Origin: Candidatus Gastranaerophilales bacterium
GTDB taxonomy: Bacteria > Cyanobacteriota > Vampirovibrionia > Gastranaerophilales > Gastranaerophilaceae
DNA: 64,000 nt
Direction of reading: 5' to 3'
NCBI GenBank assembly: GCA_944326115.1
Contig: CALVCQ010000001.1
Span: 62,001-126,000, forward strand
The notes under the pieces were generated by a model, which was given only the letters and a program-made list of their open reading frames with translations, was not told where the DNA came from and made no database searches. This document shows, piece after piece, positions 27,292-34,443 of the stretch (position 1 is the stretch's first letter; each line of letters begins with the position of its first letter). Both the position numbers and the translations under genes were made by a program.

Positions 27292-28314
27292 ATGCAGGAT
27301 AAAATAAAAAATATTGATTTATTGACAAAACTTACTTCGCAGGAATTTATTGATTTTTGTAATAAAAAACTTATACCAAAGCTTTTACCTTTAGAAAACT
27401 ATAGAATTCAGCAAATAAAACACATGAAATTTCTTAAACTGTTGTTTGAAATTAGTCTTGTAGTTACTATTTTGAGCTTTGCTGCAAGTTTTATTATTTC
27501 AGTTGCTGCCGGCGTATGGATGGAAAGGGAAGATTCACCCGCACATATTTTTATGAAAGTTGGATACTCAGGATTAATATTTATAATGTTTTGCATTTGG
27601 CGTGCTTTCTCCCAGACTAAACCGTTTTATAAAAATTTAAAAGAAAATTTTTATAATCTTATTTTTTCTTTTCTTGGTAATTTTAAATATTACAACAGCG
27701 ACACAAACAGTTCCCTGTCAGAATCTTTACAGCATCAAATAAGCAGTATTAAGTTATTTCAAAATTTTAATATTTACCGTTGTGATGATATTATAGAAGG
27801 CAATTATAACGGATTAAATATTTTAGTTGCTGATTTATACTTAGGATATAAAGTCGTAAGCGGTAAAACGAGGATAACAAACACAGTATTTGACGGTATT
27901 TTGATTTATTTAAACTGTAATAAAAATTTCCGATCAACTACTGTAGTGAGAATAGACGGAGGATTTTTAGAGAATTTTCAAATTTCTGATTTAGAAAAAG
28001 TAAAGTTTGATGATCCTGTTTTTGAAAAAACATTTGAGGTATATTCAAATAATCAGATAGAAGCCAGAAATCTTTTGACTGCAGATTTTATGAACAAATT
28101 GTTGAAAGCGCAAAAAAGATTCAAAATGCCTGTCACATGTTCTTTTGAGGATGGGAAAATGTATATTGCTTTACATAACGTCAAAGACTGGTTTGATGTC
28201 CCTATTATGGATTGCTGCCTGACGGATATAAAAACTTTTCAAAAAATATTGATTGATTTAATTACAGTGTTGTCAGTACTCGAAACATTGCAAACAGATA
28301 AAATTGATTTATAA
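27292..28314 (+). CDS. Membrane protein, DUF3137-like
   Basis: I start at the ATG at 27292; the longer frame to 27253 lies within the repeat element. The 340-residue protein has two membrane segments (SLVVTILSFAASFIISVAAG and YSGLIFIMFCIWRAF, about 45-90) and a cytoplasmic beta-rich domain with FNIYRCDDIIEGNYNGLNIL, VFDGILIYLNCNKNF and KMYIALHNVKDWFDVP. This layout fits the DUF3137 family, of unknown function. The repeat element just upstream leaves only a distant AAAGG as ribosome site, so its translation may have been altered by the insertion. Confidence 0.75.
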   Translation: MQDKIKNIDLLTKLTSQEFIDFCNKKLIPKLLPLENYRIQQIKHMKFLKLLFEISLVVTILSFAASFIISVAAGVWMEREDSPAHIFMKVGYSGLIFIMFCIWRAFSQTKPFYKNLKENFYNLIFSFLGNFKYYNSDTNSSLSESLQHQISSIKLFQNFNIYRCDDIIEGNYNGLNILVADLYLGYKVVSGKTRITNTVFDGILIYLNCNKNFRSTTVVRIDGGFLENFQISDLEKVKFDDPVFEKTFEVYSNNQIEARNLLTADFMNKLLKAQKRFKMPVTCSFEDGKMYIALHNVKDWFDVPIMDCCLTDIKTFQKILIDLITVLSVLETLQTDKIDL

Positions 28315-28366
28315 ATTTATAATTGAGCAAATTATTTTTAACAAAAGTTGTGTTTGATAGAAAATT

Positions 28367-28390
28367 TCAAGTTTTTAATAAAAAACTTGA
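28367..28390 (+). terminator. AT-only hairpin after the DUF3137 gene
   Basis: TCAAGTTTTT and AAAAACTTGA form a perfect 10-bp stem with a 4-nt loop, 50 bp after the stop codon. Low G/C in the stem and a weak T-run make it a poor but possible terminator. Confidence 0.4.
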
Positions 28391-28500
28391 TTTCATATTA
28401 TGTCTATGATTCAATAAAAATACACGGTTCGGAGTCTTGTTAAAACAGGAATGCCGGCTGTACATGTAAACATTTAACTTTTAACGGTTGAAAAAATTGT

Positions 28501-28682
28501 GGGCTGCTAGCTCAGGTGGCCAGAAAGCAAGAGCTTTCGAAGTTAGATAAAGCACGATGCGTGCGCTCTAACACTGGGATGAAAAAATTGTGGGCTGCTA
28601 GCTCAGGTGGCCAGAAAGCAAGAGCTTTCGAAGTTAGATAAAGCACGATGCGTGCGCTCTAACACTGGGATGAAAAAATTGT
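28501..28682 (+). repeat. Two identical 91-bp units attached to the 5' end of tRNA-Ile
   Basis: Units 28501-28591 and 28592-28682 are identical, and the true tRNA follows in the same phase at 28683. Each has the first 19 nt of the tRNA (GGGCTGCTAGCTCAGGTGG), a unique stretch with hairpin GAAAGC-AAGA-GCTTTC, a 14-nt inverted copy of the tRNA D-arm/anticodon flank (GCGTGCGCTCTAAC, antisense to 28701-28714), and the leader TGAAAAAATTGT that also precedes the array. The partial copies cannot fold as tRNAs. Confidence 0.92.
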
Positions 28683-28756
<74 letters not shown>

Positions 28757-28767
28757 TATTTTACAAC

Positions 28768-28791
28768 AAGAGCCGAAAAGGCTCTTTTTTA
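28768..28791 (+). terminator. Intrinsic terminator of tRNA-Ile
   Basis: AAGAGCC and GGCTCTT form a stem around a GAAAA loop, followed by a run of T. Confidence 0.9.
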
Positions 28792-28873
28792 GTGTCTCTT
28801 CAAGTTCTAATCTGCGTTTCGGCGATTGAAAATTTTTAATCAAATTTTTAAAAATCACCAAAAGTCTTTAGTA

Positions 28874-29086
28874 CTAACTATTTTCAGAGTTCGAGTCCAT
28901 TTTGGCGTCTAATTCTTTACAAAAATCTGGTGAAAACACATTCTGTATAAACTCTACAGGGATTTCTTTTTCTGCAATTCTTGCAAATACTGAGTAAAGT
29001 CTAGCCCAAAGCAAACTTGTTTCTTCATATGAGTATTCTTTGTCATCAAATGTGATTATTACATTTACAACTTTTCTAATTTTCAT
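28874..29086 (-). CDS. Small hypothetical protein (70 residues)
   Basis: AAAAGGCGG lies just upstream of the ATG. The product begins MKIRKVVNVIITFDDKEYSY and continues with a helix containing EETSLLWARLYSVFARIAEK. It has no signal or membrane segment. No family recognised. The ribosome site and balanced composition make it a likely real gene. Confidence 0.6.
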   Translation of the reverse strand: MKIRKVVNVIITFDDKEYSYEETSLLWARLYSVFARIAEKEIPVEFIQNVFSPDFCKELDAKMDSNSENS

Positions 29087-29346
29087 AAAAACCGCCTTTT
29101 AAATTTGCGTGTTAACTATAAGCGTGCTGTCATACAGAATCTTGTTTCGAGAGCTTATCAGAAAGCAAGATAATGCCAATTTAGTAAGGCCCTGAAACAC
29201 AATGCAGGAGCATAAAATCACGTTTTACCACTCTGCTAAACGGATTTTGCAGCCGATTCATGATGAGAATAGCTTGAGTCAGTCATGTCGAATTTTTTCC
29301 TGGATAAACACTAAGGTTAGAACCCTCGAAACACGCATTATTTCTA

Positions 29347-29368
29347 ACAAAAAAGCCTCCGAAGAGGC
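29347..29368 (-). terminator. Intrinsic terminator of tRNA-His
   Basis: Read on the minus strand, GCCTC-TTCG-GAGGC is followed by a T-run (A-run on the plus strand at 29349-29354). It lies just beyond the 3' end of tRNA-His. Confidence 0.9.
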
Positions 29369-29380
29369 AGGCTTGATAAA

Positions 29381-29457
29381 TGGGGCGGGTAATGGGATTC
29401 GAACCCATGTATATCGGAACCACAATCCGAGGTCTTAACCACTTGACGATACCCGCC
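29381..29457 (-). tRNA. tRNA-His (anticodon GTG)
   Basis: On the minus strand: an extra G(-1) followed by acceptor GCGGGTA/TACCCGC, anticodon stem TCGGA/TCCGA with loop TTGTGGT (anticodon GTG), T-loop TTCGAAT and discriminator C, with CCA encoded at 29381-29383. The G(-1) opposite C73 is the histidine identity mark. Unlike the Glu and Ile tRNAs here, it carries no tandem array. Confidence 0.95.
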
Positions 29458-29527
29458 ACAATGAAAATTTTATCAATTGAATTTATATATTGTTGTATAG
29501 CCACTATATCAACAAAAAAAAAGTTTT

Positions 29528-29644
29528 TCAAGGTTTATTAAACTTTTTATATTTGCACAAACAATTACAGCTTGCTTTAATTGCAGTGTAATACTTGTGA
29601 GCAATATATATAAGAATCCCCGCAGATATAAACAGCGCTACCAT
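29528..29644 (-). CDS. 38-residue membrane protein with C-x-C-x2-C motif
   Basis: A short frame with a clear AAGGATAA site ahead of its ATG at 29644. The product has one membrane helix (MVALFISAGILIYIAHKYY) followed by a small cysteine cluster (KASCNCLCKYKK) and a basic tail. This plan resembles the FeoB-associated cysteine-rich small membrane proteins, though no feoAB is near. A metal-binding role is a guess. It is too short for most gene finders. Confidence 0.6.
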   Translation of the reverse strand: MVALFISAGILIYIAHKYYTAIKASCNCLCKYKKFNKP

Positions 29645-29743
29645 ATAGATTATCCTTATAAATTGTTAACAAAACGCCGTTATTATTGTTAATATATTCA
29701 TTTTTGTGTTAAGATTTTAAACATCAGAAAATGAGGACAATTT

Positions 29744-30301
29744 ATGATATCAGTAAATGACTTAAAAACAGGTTTAACACTTGAACTGGATAACGGTTTA
29801 TGGTCAGTAGTAGAATTTTTGCATGTAAAACCTGGCAAAGGAGCTGCATTTGTCAGAACAAAGCTAAAAAATGTTGAAACAGGCAACGTAGTTGAAAAAA
29901 CTTTCAGAGCCGGCGAAAAAGTAGCAAAAGCCACTCTTGACAAAAGAGAAATGCAATACCTTTATAAAGAAGGTGCAGACTATATTATGATGGACACTGA
30001 AACCTATGAACAGCTTGCGGTAACAGAAGATCACATAGGTGACGGCGTAAAATATTTAAAAGAAAATATGAACGTTAATATTCTGCTTCATGACGGCAGA
30101 ATTATAGGTTTGGATATGCCAAATCATGTTGAACTAGAGGTTGTTGATACACCTCCGTCAGAAAAAGGCAATACAGCTCAGGGCGGTACAAAACCGGCTA
30201 CTCTGGAAACAGGTGCGGTAGTAAATGTTCCGTTCTTTATTTCTAACGGCGATAAAATTCGTGTAGATACAAGAACTAACGAGTACCTCGACAGAGTATA
30301 G
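29744..30301 (+). CDS. efp: Translation elongation factor P
   Basis: A 185-residue protein with three EF-P beta domains: the KOW-like N-terminus with VKPGKGAAFVRTKLKN, whose lysine in PGKG is the site modified in many species, the middle domain with YLYKEGADYIMMDTETYEQL, and the C-terminal domain with GDKIRVDTRTNEYLDRV. EF-P relieves ribosome stalling at proline runs. In Cyanobacteria efp commonly precedes accB, as it does here about 400 bp ahead. A tandem repeat array begins at the last base of its TAG stop. Confidence 0.97.
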   Translation: MISVNDLKTGLTLELDNGLWSVVEFLHVKPGKGAAFVRTKLKNVETGNVVEKTFRAGEKVAKATLDKREMQYLYKEGADYIMMDTETYEQLAVTEDHIGDGVKYLKENMNVNILLHDGRIIGLDMPNHVELEVVDTPPSEKGNTAQGGTKPATLETGAVVNVPFFISNGDKIRVDTRTNEYLDRV

Positions 30302-30535
30302 CGGATTTCCGAACGGGCAAAGCCCGGGGAGCGAGACACGAAATGAGCAGAAGCGAAAGCGGAGCGAATGGGAGTGTCGAGCAGGAAGGAAATCCAAGAC
30401 AGCGGATTTCCGAACGGGCAAAGCCCGGGGAGCGAGACACGAAATGAGCAGAAGCGAAAGCGGAGCGAATGGGAGTGTCGAGCAGGAAGGAAATCCAAGA
30501 CAGCGGATTTCCGAACGGGTGAAACCCGGGGCGAG
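30301..30535 (+). repeat. 101-bp tandem repeat array at the efp stop codon
   Basis: Two near-identical units, 30301-30401 and 30402-30502, and a shortened third to about 30535. Each starts GCGGATTTCCGAACGGG, carries CAAAGCCCGGGG and a GCGA-rich core (AGCGAGACACGAAATGAGCA), and ends AAGGAAATCCAAGACA, so GGATTTCC and GGAAATCC form an inverted pair at the unit ends. The first base is the G of the efp stop codon. The family recurs after flgG and, decayed, after flgI. The third unit's tail (GCGAGCGTCAACTT) resembles the palindromic block of the tRNA-Glu array. Confidence 0.9.
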
Positions 30536-30696
30536 CGTCAACTTTGCTCAGCAAGCTATAAAATTGTTTCACAAAACTATCAATAGTTTTTACATGTATT
30601 ATTGATTAGTAAATAATTAAAAACAGACATAAAAAAGAAGCAATTTGCTTGATACCGGACAAAAGGAAAATTATCAGGTCATAAAAGGACAGAACT

Positions 30697-31155
30697 ATGA
30701 ATTTTGATTTAGAGTACATAGAAAAACTAGTAAAAATGGTTTCTGACAACGAGTTGACAGAACTTACACTTGAAGAAAAAGAATCAGCAATTGTTATCAG
30801 AAAAGAAAAAGAACTTGTACAGGCACAAACTATTATGCCGCAAGCAATTTCTGCCCCGCTAACAGCTCCTGCTGCTGCATCAATTACATCTGCGGAAGAA
30901 AAGAAAGAAGAAGCTCCAAAAGGAACGCCTATTACGTCTCCTATGGTCGGGACTTTTTATCTTGCATCTTCTCCTGGAGCAAAACCGTTTGTTGAAGTAG
31001 GACAAAGTGTTTCGGCAGGACAGGTAGTATGCATCATAGAAGCAATGAAGCTTATGAATGAAATAGAATCAGAAGTTTCAGGAAAAATTAAAGAAATCTG
31101 CGTAAAAGACGGTGAAGCCGTCGAATATGGACAGGTTTTGATGTACGTTGAATAA
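30697..31155 (+). CDS. accB: Biotin carboxyl carrier protein of acetyl-CoA carboxylase
   Basis: A 152-residue carrier protein. The N-terminal helix region (1-40) is followed by an Ala/Pro-rich linker (about 45-78) and a biotinyl domain with the EAMKLMNEI motif, whose K118 receives biotin. [20 protein letters not shown] starts the domain, as is typical. It shuttles carboxyl groups for malonyl-CoA and fatty acid synthesis in the cytoplasm. accC is not adjacent. A mobile repeat lies immediately downstream. Confidence 0.95.
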   Translation: MNFDLEYIEKLVKMVSDNELTELTLEEKESAIVIRKEKELVQAQTIMPQAISAPLTAPAAASITSAEEKKEEAPKGTPITSPMVGTFYLASSPGAKPFVEVGQSVSAGQVVCIIEAMKLMNEIESEVSGKIKEICVKDGEAVEYGQVLMYVE

Positions 31156-31432
31156 CAGTTGCAGATGTCTGAGCTGGACCTTGCTTGTGCACGGGGCATC
31201 CTGATGCGTACGGCGCATGTTAATCATTATACTGCACACAGAAACTGTGTCTCCGGCTTAGTTCTTCTTATAAAAACAACATTTAGTTTCTTATATCCGG
31301 CAGAGCCTCTATCTCAAATTGACATTTAGTCAATTCTCCACAGAGTTCTTGTCTCAAGCTGGAAGTGGTACATACTCTGCCAATAAACATACAGACGGAA
31401 TTACCACAAAAATAAAATAGTGAGAGGTAGCA

Positions 31433-31543
31433 ATGCCACTAACAGCTAAAAGTATAACATCAGGCTTTGCTCCGGCTCAGCAGATGTTGCAGCCAGTAAA
31501 GCCCCTAATCACTTGTTTTACGGCTCTGCCGAATAAAATATGA
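31433..31543 (+). CDS. 36-codon open frame inside repeat element B
   Basis: ATG preceded by GTGAGAGGTAGCA; the product begins MPLTAKSITSGFAPAQQMLQ and ends at TGA before a strong hairpin. The start resembles the disordered N-termini of other small proteins here, so it may be a fragment of a captured gene or a real peptide. No function can be assigned. Confidence 0.3.
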   Translation: MPLTAKSITSGFAPAQQMLQPVKPLITCFTALPNKI

Positions 31544-31570
31544 CATTCAGGCATGTTTTATTAGAGATTG

Positions 31571-31604
31571 CGCAGGTGCCGGCTGACCGCAGCCGGCACC
31601 TGCG
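31571..31604. other. GC-rich 15-bp hairpin inside repeat element B
   Basis: CGCAGGTGCCGGCTG and its exact complement around loop ACCG. It is by far the most GC-rich structure in this region and lacks a T-run on either strand. It may be a protected RNA end or a recombination structure rather than a terminator. Confidence 0.7.
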
Positions 31605-31740
31605 ACACTAGATTAGACAGACCCCATGTACTTGTTGCGGGTGCCCGGGTTATAATAAGATGGTAGAAGTTGGTTTATGCACCCGTTCAATAAGTTATCG
31701 GGGCAGTTGACTATATGAAATCTAAACGCTGGGAGAAAAA

Positions 31741-32661
31741 ATGAAAGACTATTTTGAAATTTCCGTAAAAATTAATCCGTGTGCAATAGAACTTGCCACT
31801 GAAATATTTTTTGAAAGGTTTGAATGTGAAGGAGTGGTACAGGCAGAAGAAAAATACAAAGATTTAGAGCTTGTTGAAACAACAAATAATATTGCTAAAG
31901 GCTATGTTCTTTTTGAAGAAGACGGGTGCAAACCATCGGAAATTCAGAAAATTTTTACGGAAGCAAAAGAAGAATTAAAAGAAGAAGGCTTTACGGACGA
32001 AGAACTCGGAGAATGGACTATTTCCGTAAAGAAAATAATCAATCAGGATTGGTCTCAAAAGTGGAAAGAGCATTGGAAACCGACAAAAGCATCAGAGCAT
32101 GTTATAATCTGCCCTTCCTGGGAAGAATGCGAAAGAAAAAAGGATGATATCCTGATTACCCTGGATCCCGGGTCTGCATTTGGCACGGGTACGCATGCAA
32201 CTACACAGCTTTGTATTCAAGCTATTGAAAAATATCTGAAAAAAGGCGATGAAGTTGCTGATATCGGTACCGGCTCTGGTATTCTTGCAATTACTGCAAT
32301 AAAATTCGGCGCCCGGCACGCTGTTGCAATTGACAATGACCCTCTTGTTATTGATGTTGCAAAAGACAATGCGCAGATGAATTGTGTTTATAACAAAATA
32401 GATTTTATGCATGCTACTGCAGATATGCTCACAGAACAGTATGATTTTGTGTGTGCAAATATACTTCACAATGTACTTGCAGAAATTATGGGCGATTTAA
32501 AAAATATTATGAACCCGTCAGGATATATGGTTCTAAGCGGAATCCTGAATGAAAAAAAGCCTGTTGTTCTTGACGCAATTGAAAAATACAACTTAAAACT
32601 GATTGAGACAATGCAGCAGGAACAGTGGATTGCCTTTGTTGTACAAAAAATCTCTGATTAA
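31741..32661 (+). CDS. prmA: Ribosomal protein L11 methyltransferase
   Basis: A 306-residue SAM-dependent methyltransferase of the usual length. The N-terminal substrate domain is followed by LDPGSAFGTGTHATTQLCI, SAM-binding DIGTGSGILAITAIKFGARH and acidic AIDNDP, and the catalytic-site NILHNVLAEIM segment. PrmA trimethylates lysines and the N-terminus of ribosomal protein L11. A GGGAG site precedes the ATG, just outside the repeat element. A TPR gene follows 17 bp later, probably co-transcribed. Confidence 0.93.
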   Translation: MKDYFEISVKINPCAIELATEIFFERFECEGVVQAEEKYKDLELVETTNNIAKGYVLFEEDGCKPSEIQKIFTEAKEELKEEGFTDEELGEWTISVKKIINQDWSQKWKEHWKPTKASEHVIICPSWEECERKKDDILITLDPGSAFGTGTHATTQLCIQAIEKYLKKGDEVADIGTGSGILAITAIKFGARHAVAIDNDPLVIDVAKDNAQMNCVYNKIDFMHATADMLTEQYDFVCANILHNVLAEIMGDLKNIMNPSGYMVLSGILNEKKPVVLDAIEKYNLKLIETMQQEQWIAFVVQKISD

Positions 32662-32678
32662 TTGAGGTCGATAAGTAT

Positions 32679-33167
32679 ATGAACGATTATAGATATTACC
32701 TGGACAACGGAATATTTGATATACAAAAAGGTAATTTTAAAAATGCCATAGATAATCTAAACAAATCGATTGAGATTAAAAATGATTTTGAAATAGCCTA
32801 TTTTTACAGAGCCGCTGCATATCAGGCTATGGAAAGATTTGATGAAGCTATGCTGGATTACACCAAAGCGATACAGATAAATGAGAAAATGACAGACGCA
32901 TACTACAACCGTGCAAGGATTGTTTTGTCAAGAAAAGATATAAAAAATCCTGATATATCATCTGCTGTTGAAGATCTGGAAAAAGCTCTTCAACTGGATG
33001 AAAAATTCATAGATGCTTTGTATGCAATGGCAGCTGCGCATAAAAAACTGGGAAATTATGCAACAGCACTTACATATCTTGAAAAACTTCTTGATATTGA
33101 ACCGGAAGCAATCAATGCAAGAGCATTCAAAAAACTATTATTGCAAAAATATCTTAAAAAGAATTAA
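32679..33167 (+). CDS. TPR-repeat protein
   Basis: A 162-residue protein made almost wholly of tetratricopeptide repeats: YYLDNGIFDIQKGNFKNAID, IAYFYRAAAYQAMERFDEAM, DAYYNRARIVLSRKD, and ALYAMAAAHKKLGNYATALT. It has no signal peptide, so it is likely cytoplasmic. It follows prmA by 17 bp. It overlaps the stop of the convergent gene by 4 bp. Confidence 0.8.
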   Translation: MNDYRYYLDNGIFDIQKGNFKNAIDNLNKSIEIKNDFEIAYFYRAAAYQAMERFDEAMLDYTKAIQINEKMTDAYYNRARIVLSRKDIKNPDISSAVEDLEKALQLDEKFIDALYAMAAAHKKLGNYATALTYLEKLLDIEPEAINARAFKKLLLQKYLKKN

Positions 33168-34297
33168 ACTTTTGTATCCCTATATTCCGGAACAGGCCAA
33201 ATTCTGTCAGGTATTGTATCTGATGTAACTTTATATTGTCCTGCACAGTATTGTTGTACAGCACGGCTTGTAAAACCTTTTACACGGCTCAATTTTCCTT
33301 TAAATGCCATTATACCGACTTCAACACCCAGAGAGACATCCGATTGTATAGCTTTATATAAATCTTCAGGCTCCGGATAAAGCATTTTTAATTCATTAAT
33401 ACGTGCGTCATCAGCTGCATAATGTTTGTGATCATAAGACACGGCATACTCATGCTTTGTAAGATTTTGTCCGTTTTCTTTCCAGGCATCGGGATCAGCA
33501 TACAGGCATTCTATTGTTGTGAAATCTACCTGCATTACGCCTTTGTACTTGCTTCCTTCATGAACCATTACATGATCAATAAACTGGTATCCTCCGGATT
33601 CTATATTTAATATACCTGCAACAATTTCAGGATCAACACCGTAGTTATCCGACAATGCAGAAATCATTTTTGTAACTCCTTCTACTTTTGCAGGATCTGC
33701 ATAGCCGCTGTTTTGCGCTGCCATATTCTTTCTTACATACTCTTTGACTATTTGATATTTTTGTTTGTCTTTCGGCTGGTAATCCTTATATGTTTCTAAA
33801 TAAGCTGTCTTTCCGTCCTGTAATTGCGCAGGTTCATCTTTTTCGGGTCTGGGAAGCGGCTCGCTTATCTTATCCTTCATTCTAAAAATTTCTGACAGAT
33901 TAAGTTTTTTTACATCGGCTTTTATTGCATCATTTCTTTCTTTTTCAAATGGTAAAACTTCTTTTTCTGAATTCTGTTCATTCATAAGTATCTCAAATTC
34001 ATTTCGAACTTGAGAATAAGTTTCAAAATCGTTGTTTGAAAGTAAATTACCAATAATCCGGCTGTCTATAATTCCGTTTTTTGAGGAATTTATTAAATCA
34101 TTTTTGAGCGCTTCAATTTCCGCTTTATCAAAAATGTTATTGTTATTCCCGCCCTTTTGACCGGAATTATATTGCGCCCATATATTACCTTTTACGTTTT
34201 GACCGATTAACTGATCCAGCAGATTTATATCAAAACTTTTCCCGTCAGAAAATACAATGTGATTACTATTGTTATTTACACCAGATGGTCCGGTCAT
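33164..34297 (-). CDS. Lytic transglycosylase-like (SLT-fold) protein
   Basis: A 377-residue protein with an AAGGTGAG site. The N-terminal 130 residues are Asn-rich and contain NNIFDKAEIEALKNDLINSS, an EF-hand-like or structural motif. Residues about 215-360 resemble a goose-lysozyme/SLT fold: ISALSDNYGVDPEIVAGILN, catalytic-type IESGG, YKGVMQVDFTTIE and LGVEVGIMAFKGKL. The IES-GG and G-x-MQ motifs are those of lytic transglycosylases that cut peptidoglycan. No classical signal peptide is seen, so export may be by a dedicated route. Confidence 0.6.
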   Translation of the reverse strand: MTGPSGVNNNSNHIVFSDGKSFDINLLDQLIGQNVKGNIWAQYNSGQKGGNNNNIFDKAEIEALKNDLINSSKNGIIDSRIIGNLLSNNDFETYSQVRNEFEILMNEQNSEKEVLPFEKERNDAIKADVKKLNLSEIFRMKDKISEPLPRPEKDEPAQLQDGKTAYLETYKDYQPKDKQKYQIVKEYVRKNMAAQNSGYADPAKVEGVTKMISALSDNYGVDPEIVAGILNIESGGYQFIDHVMVHEGSKYKGVMQVDFTTIECLYADPDAWKENGQNLTKHEYAVSYDHKHYAADDARINELKMLYPEPEDLYKAIQSDVSLGVEVGIMAFKGKLSRVKGFTSRAVQQYCAGQYKVTSDTIPDRIWPVPEYRDTKV

Positions 34298-34443
34298 GTA
34301 CTCACCTTCTTTGTATATATCTTCTGTTTATTTAATTCCACATATACATAAAGTTAAAACTCATAAACAAATTTCAATAAATAAAAAATTTTTTACAATT
34401 TTAACAAATATGCTACAATGTAGATATAATCAGGTATTTAAGA

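Larger units (their letters stand above)
31165..31720 (-). repeat. Dispersed repeat element, composite member B (556 bp)
   Basis: Read on the minus strand it begins TTTCATATAGTCAACTG at 31720 and ends GCTCAGACAT at 31165. Its first 110 bp align with the 178-bp repeats, for example the stem GGGTGC/GCACCC where they have CTGTGC/GCACAG, and the CATGGGGTC block. Its last about 215 bp align with the 234-bp member C. Between them lies unique sequence with a 36-codon frame and a strong GC hairpin. It thus joins both types of interior between one pair of ends, filling the accB-prmA gap. Confidence 0.8.

Noticed and set aside
28501-28682. Two extra tRNA-Ile genes
   Set aside because: Only the first 19 nt match; D-stem closure, anticodon arm, T-arm and acceptor 3' strand are absent.
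30158-30572. Several overlapping minus-strand frames with repeated LPARHSHSLRF-like peptides
   Set aside because: They are translations of the 101-bp tandem array and overlap efp; open frames arise from the unit length and GC content.
31571-31604. Ordinary intrinsic terminator after accB
   Set aside because: The stem is strong but neither strand has a T-run, and it lies inside a dispersed repeat about 420 bp beyond accB.
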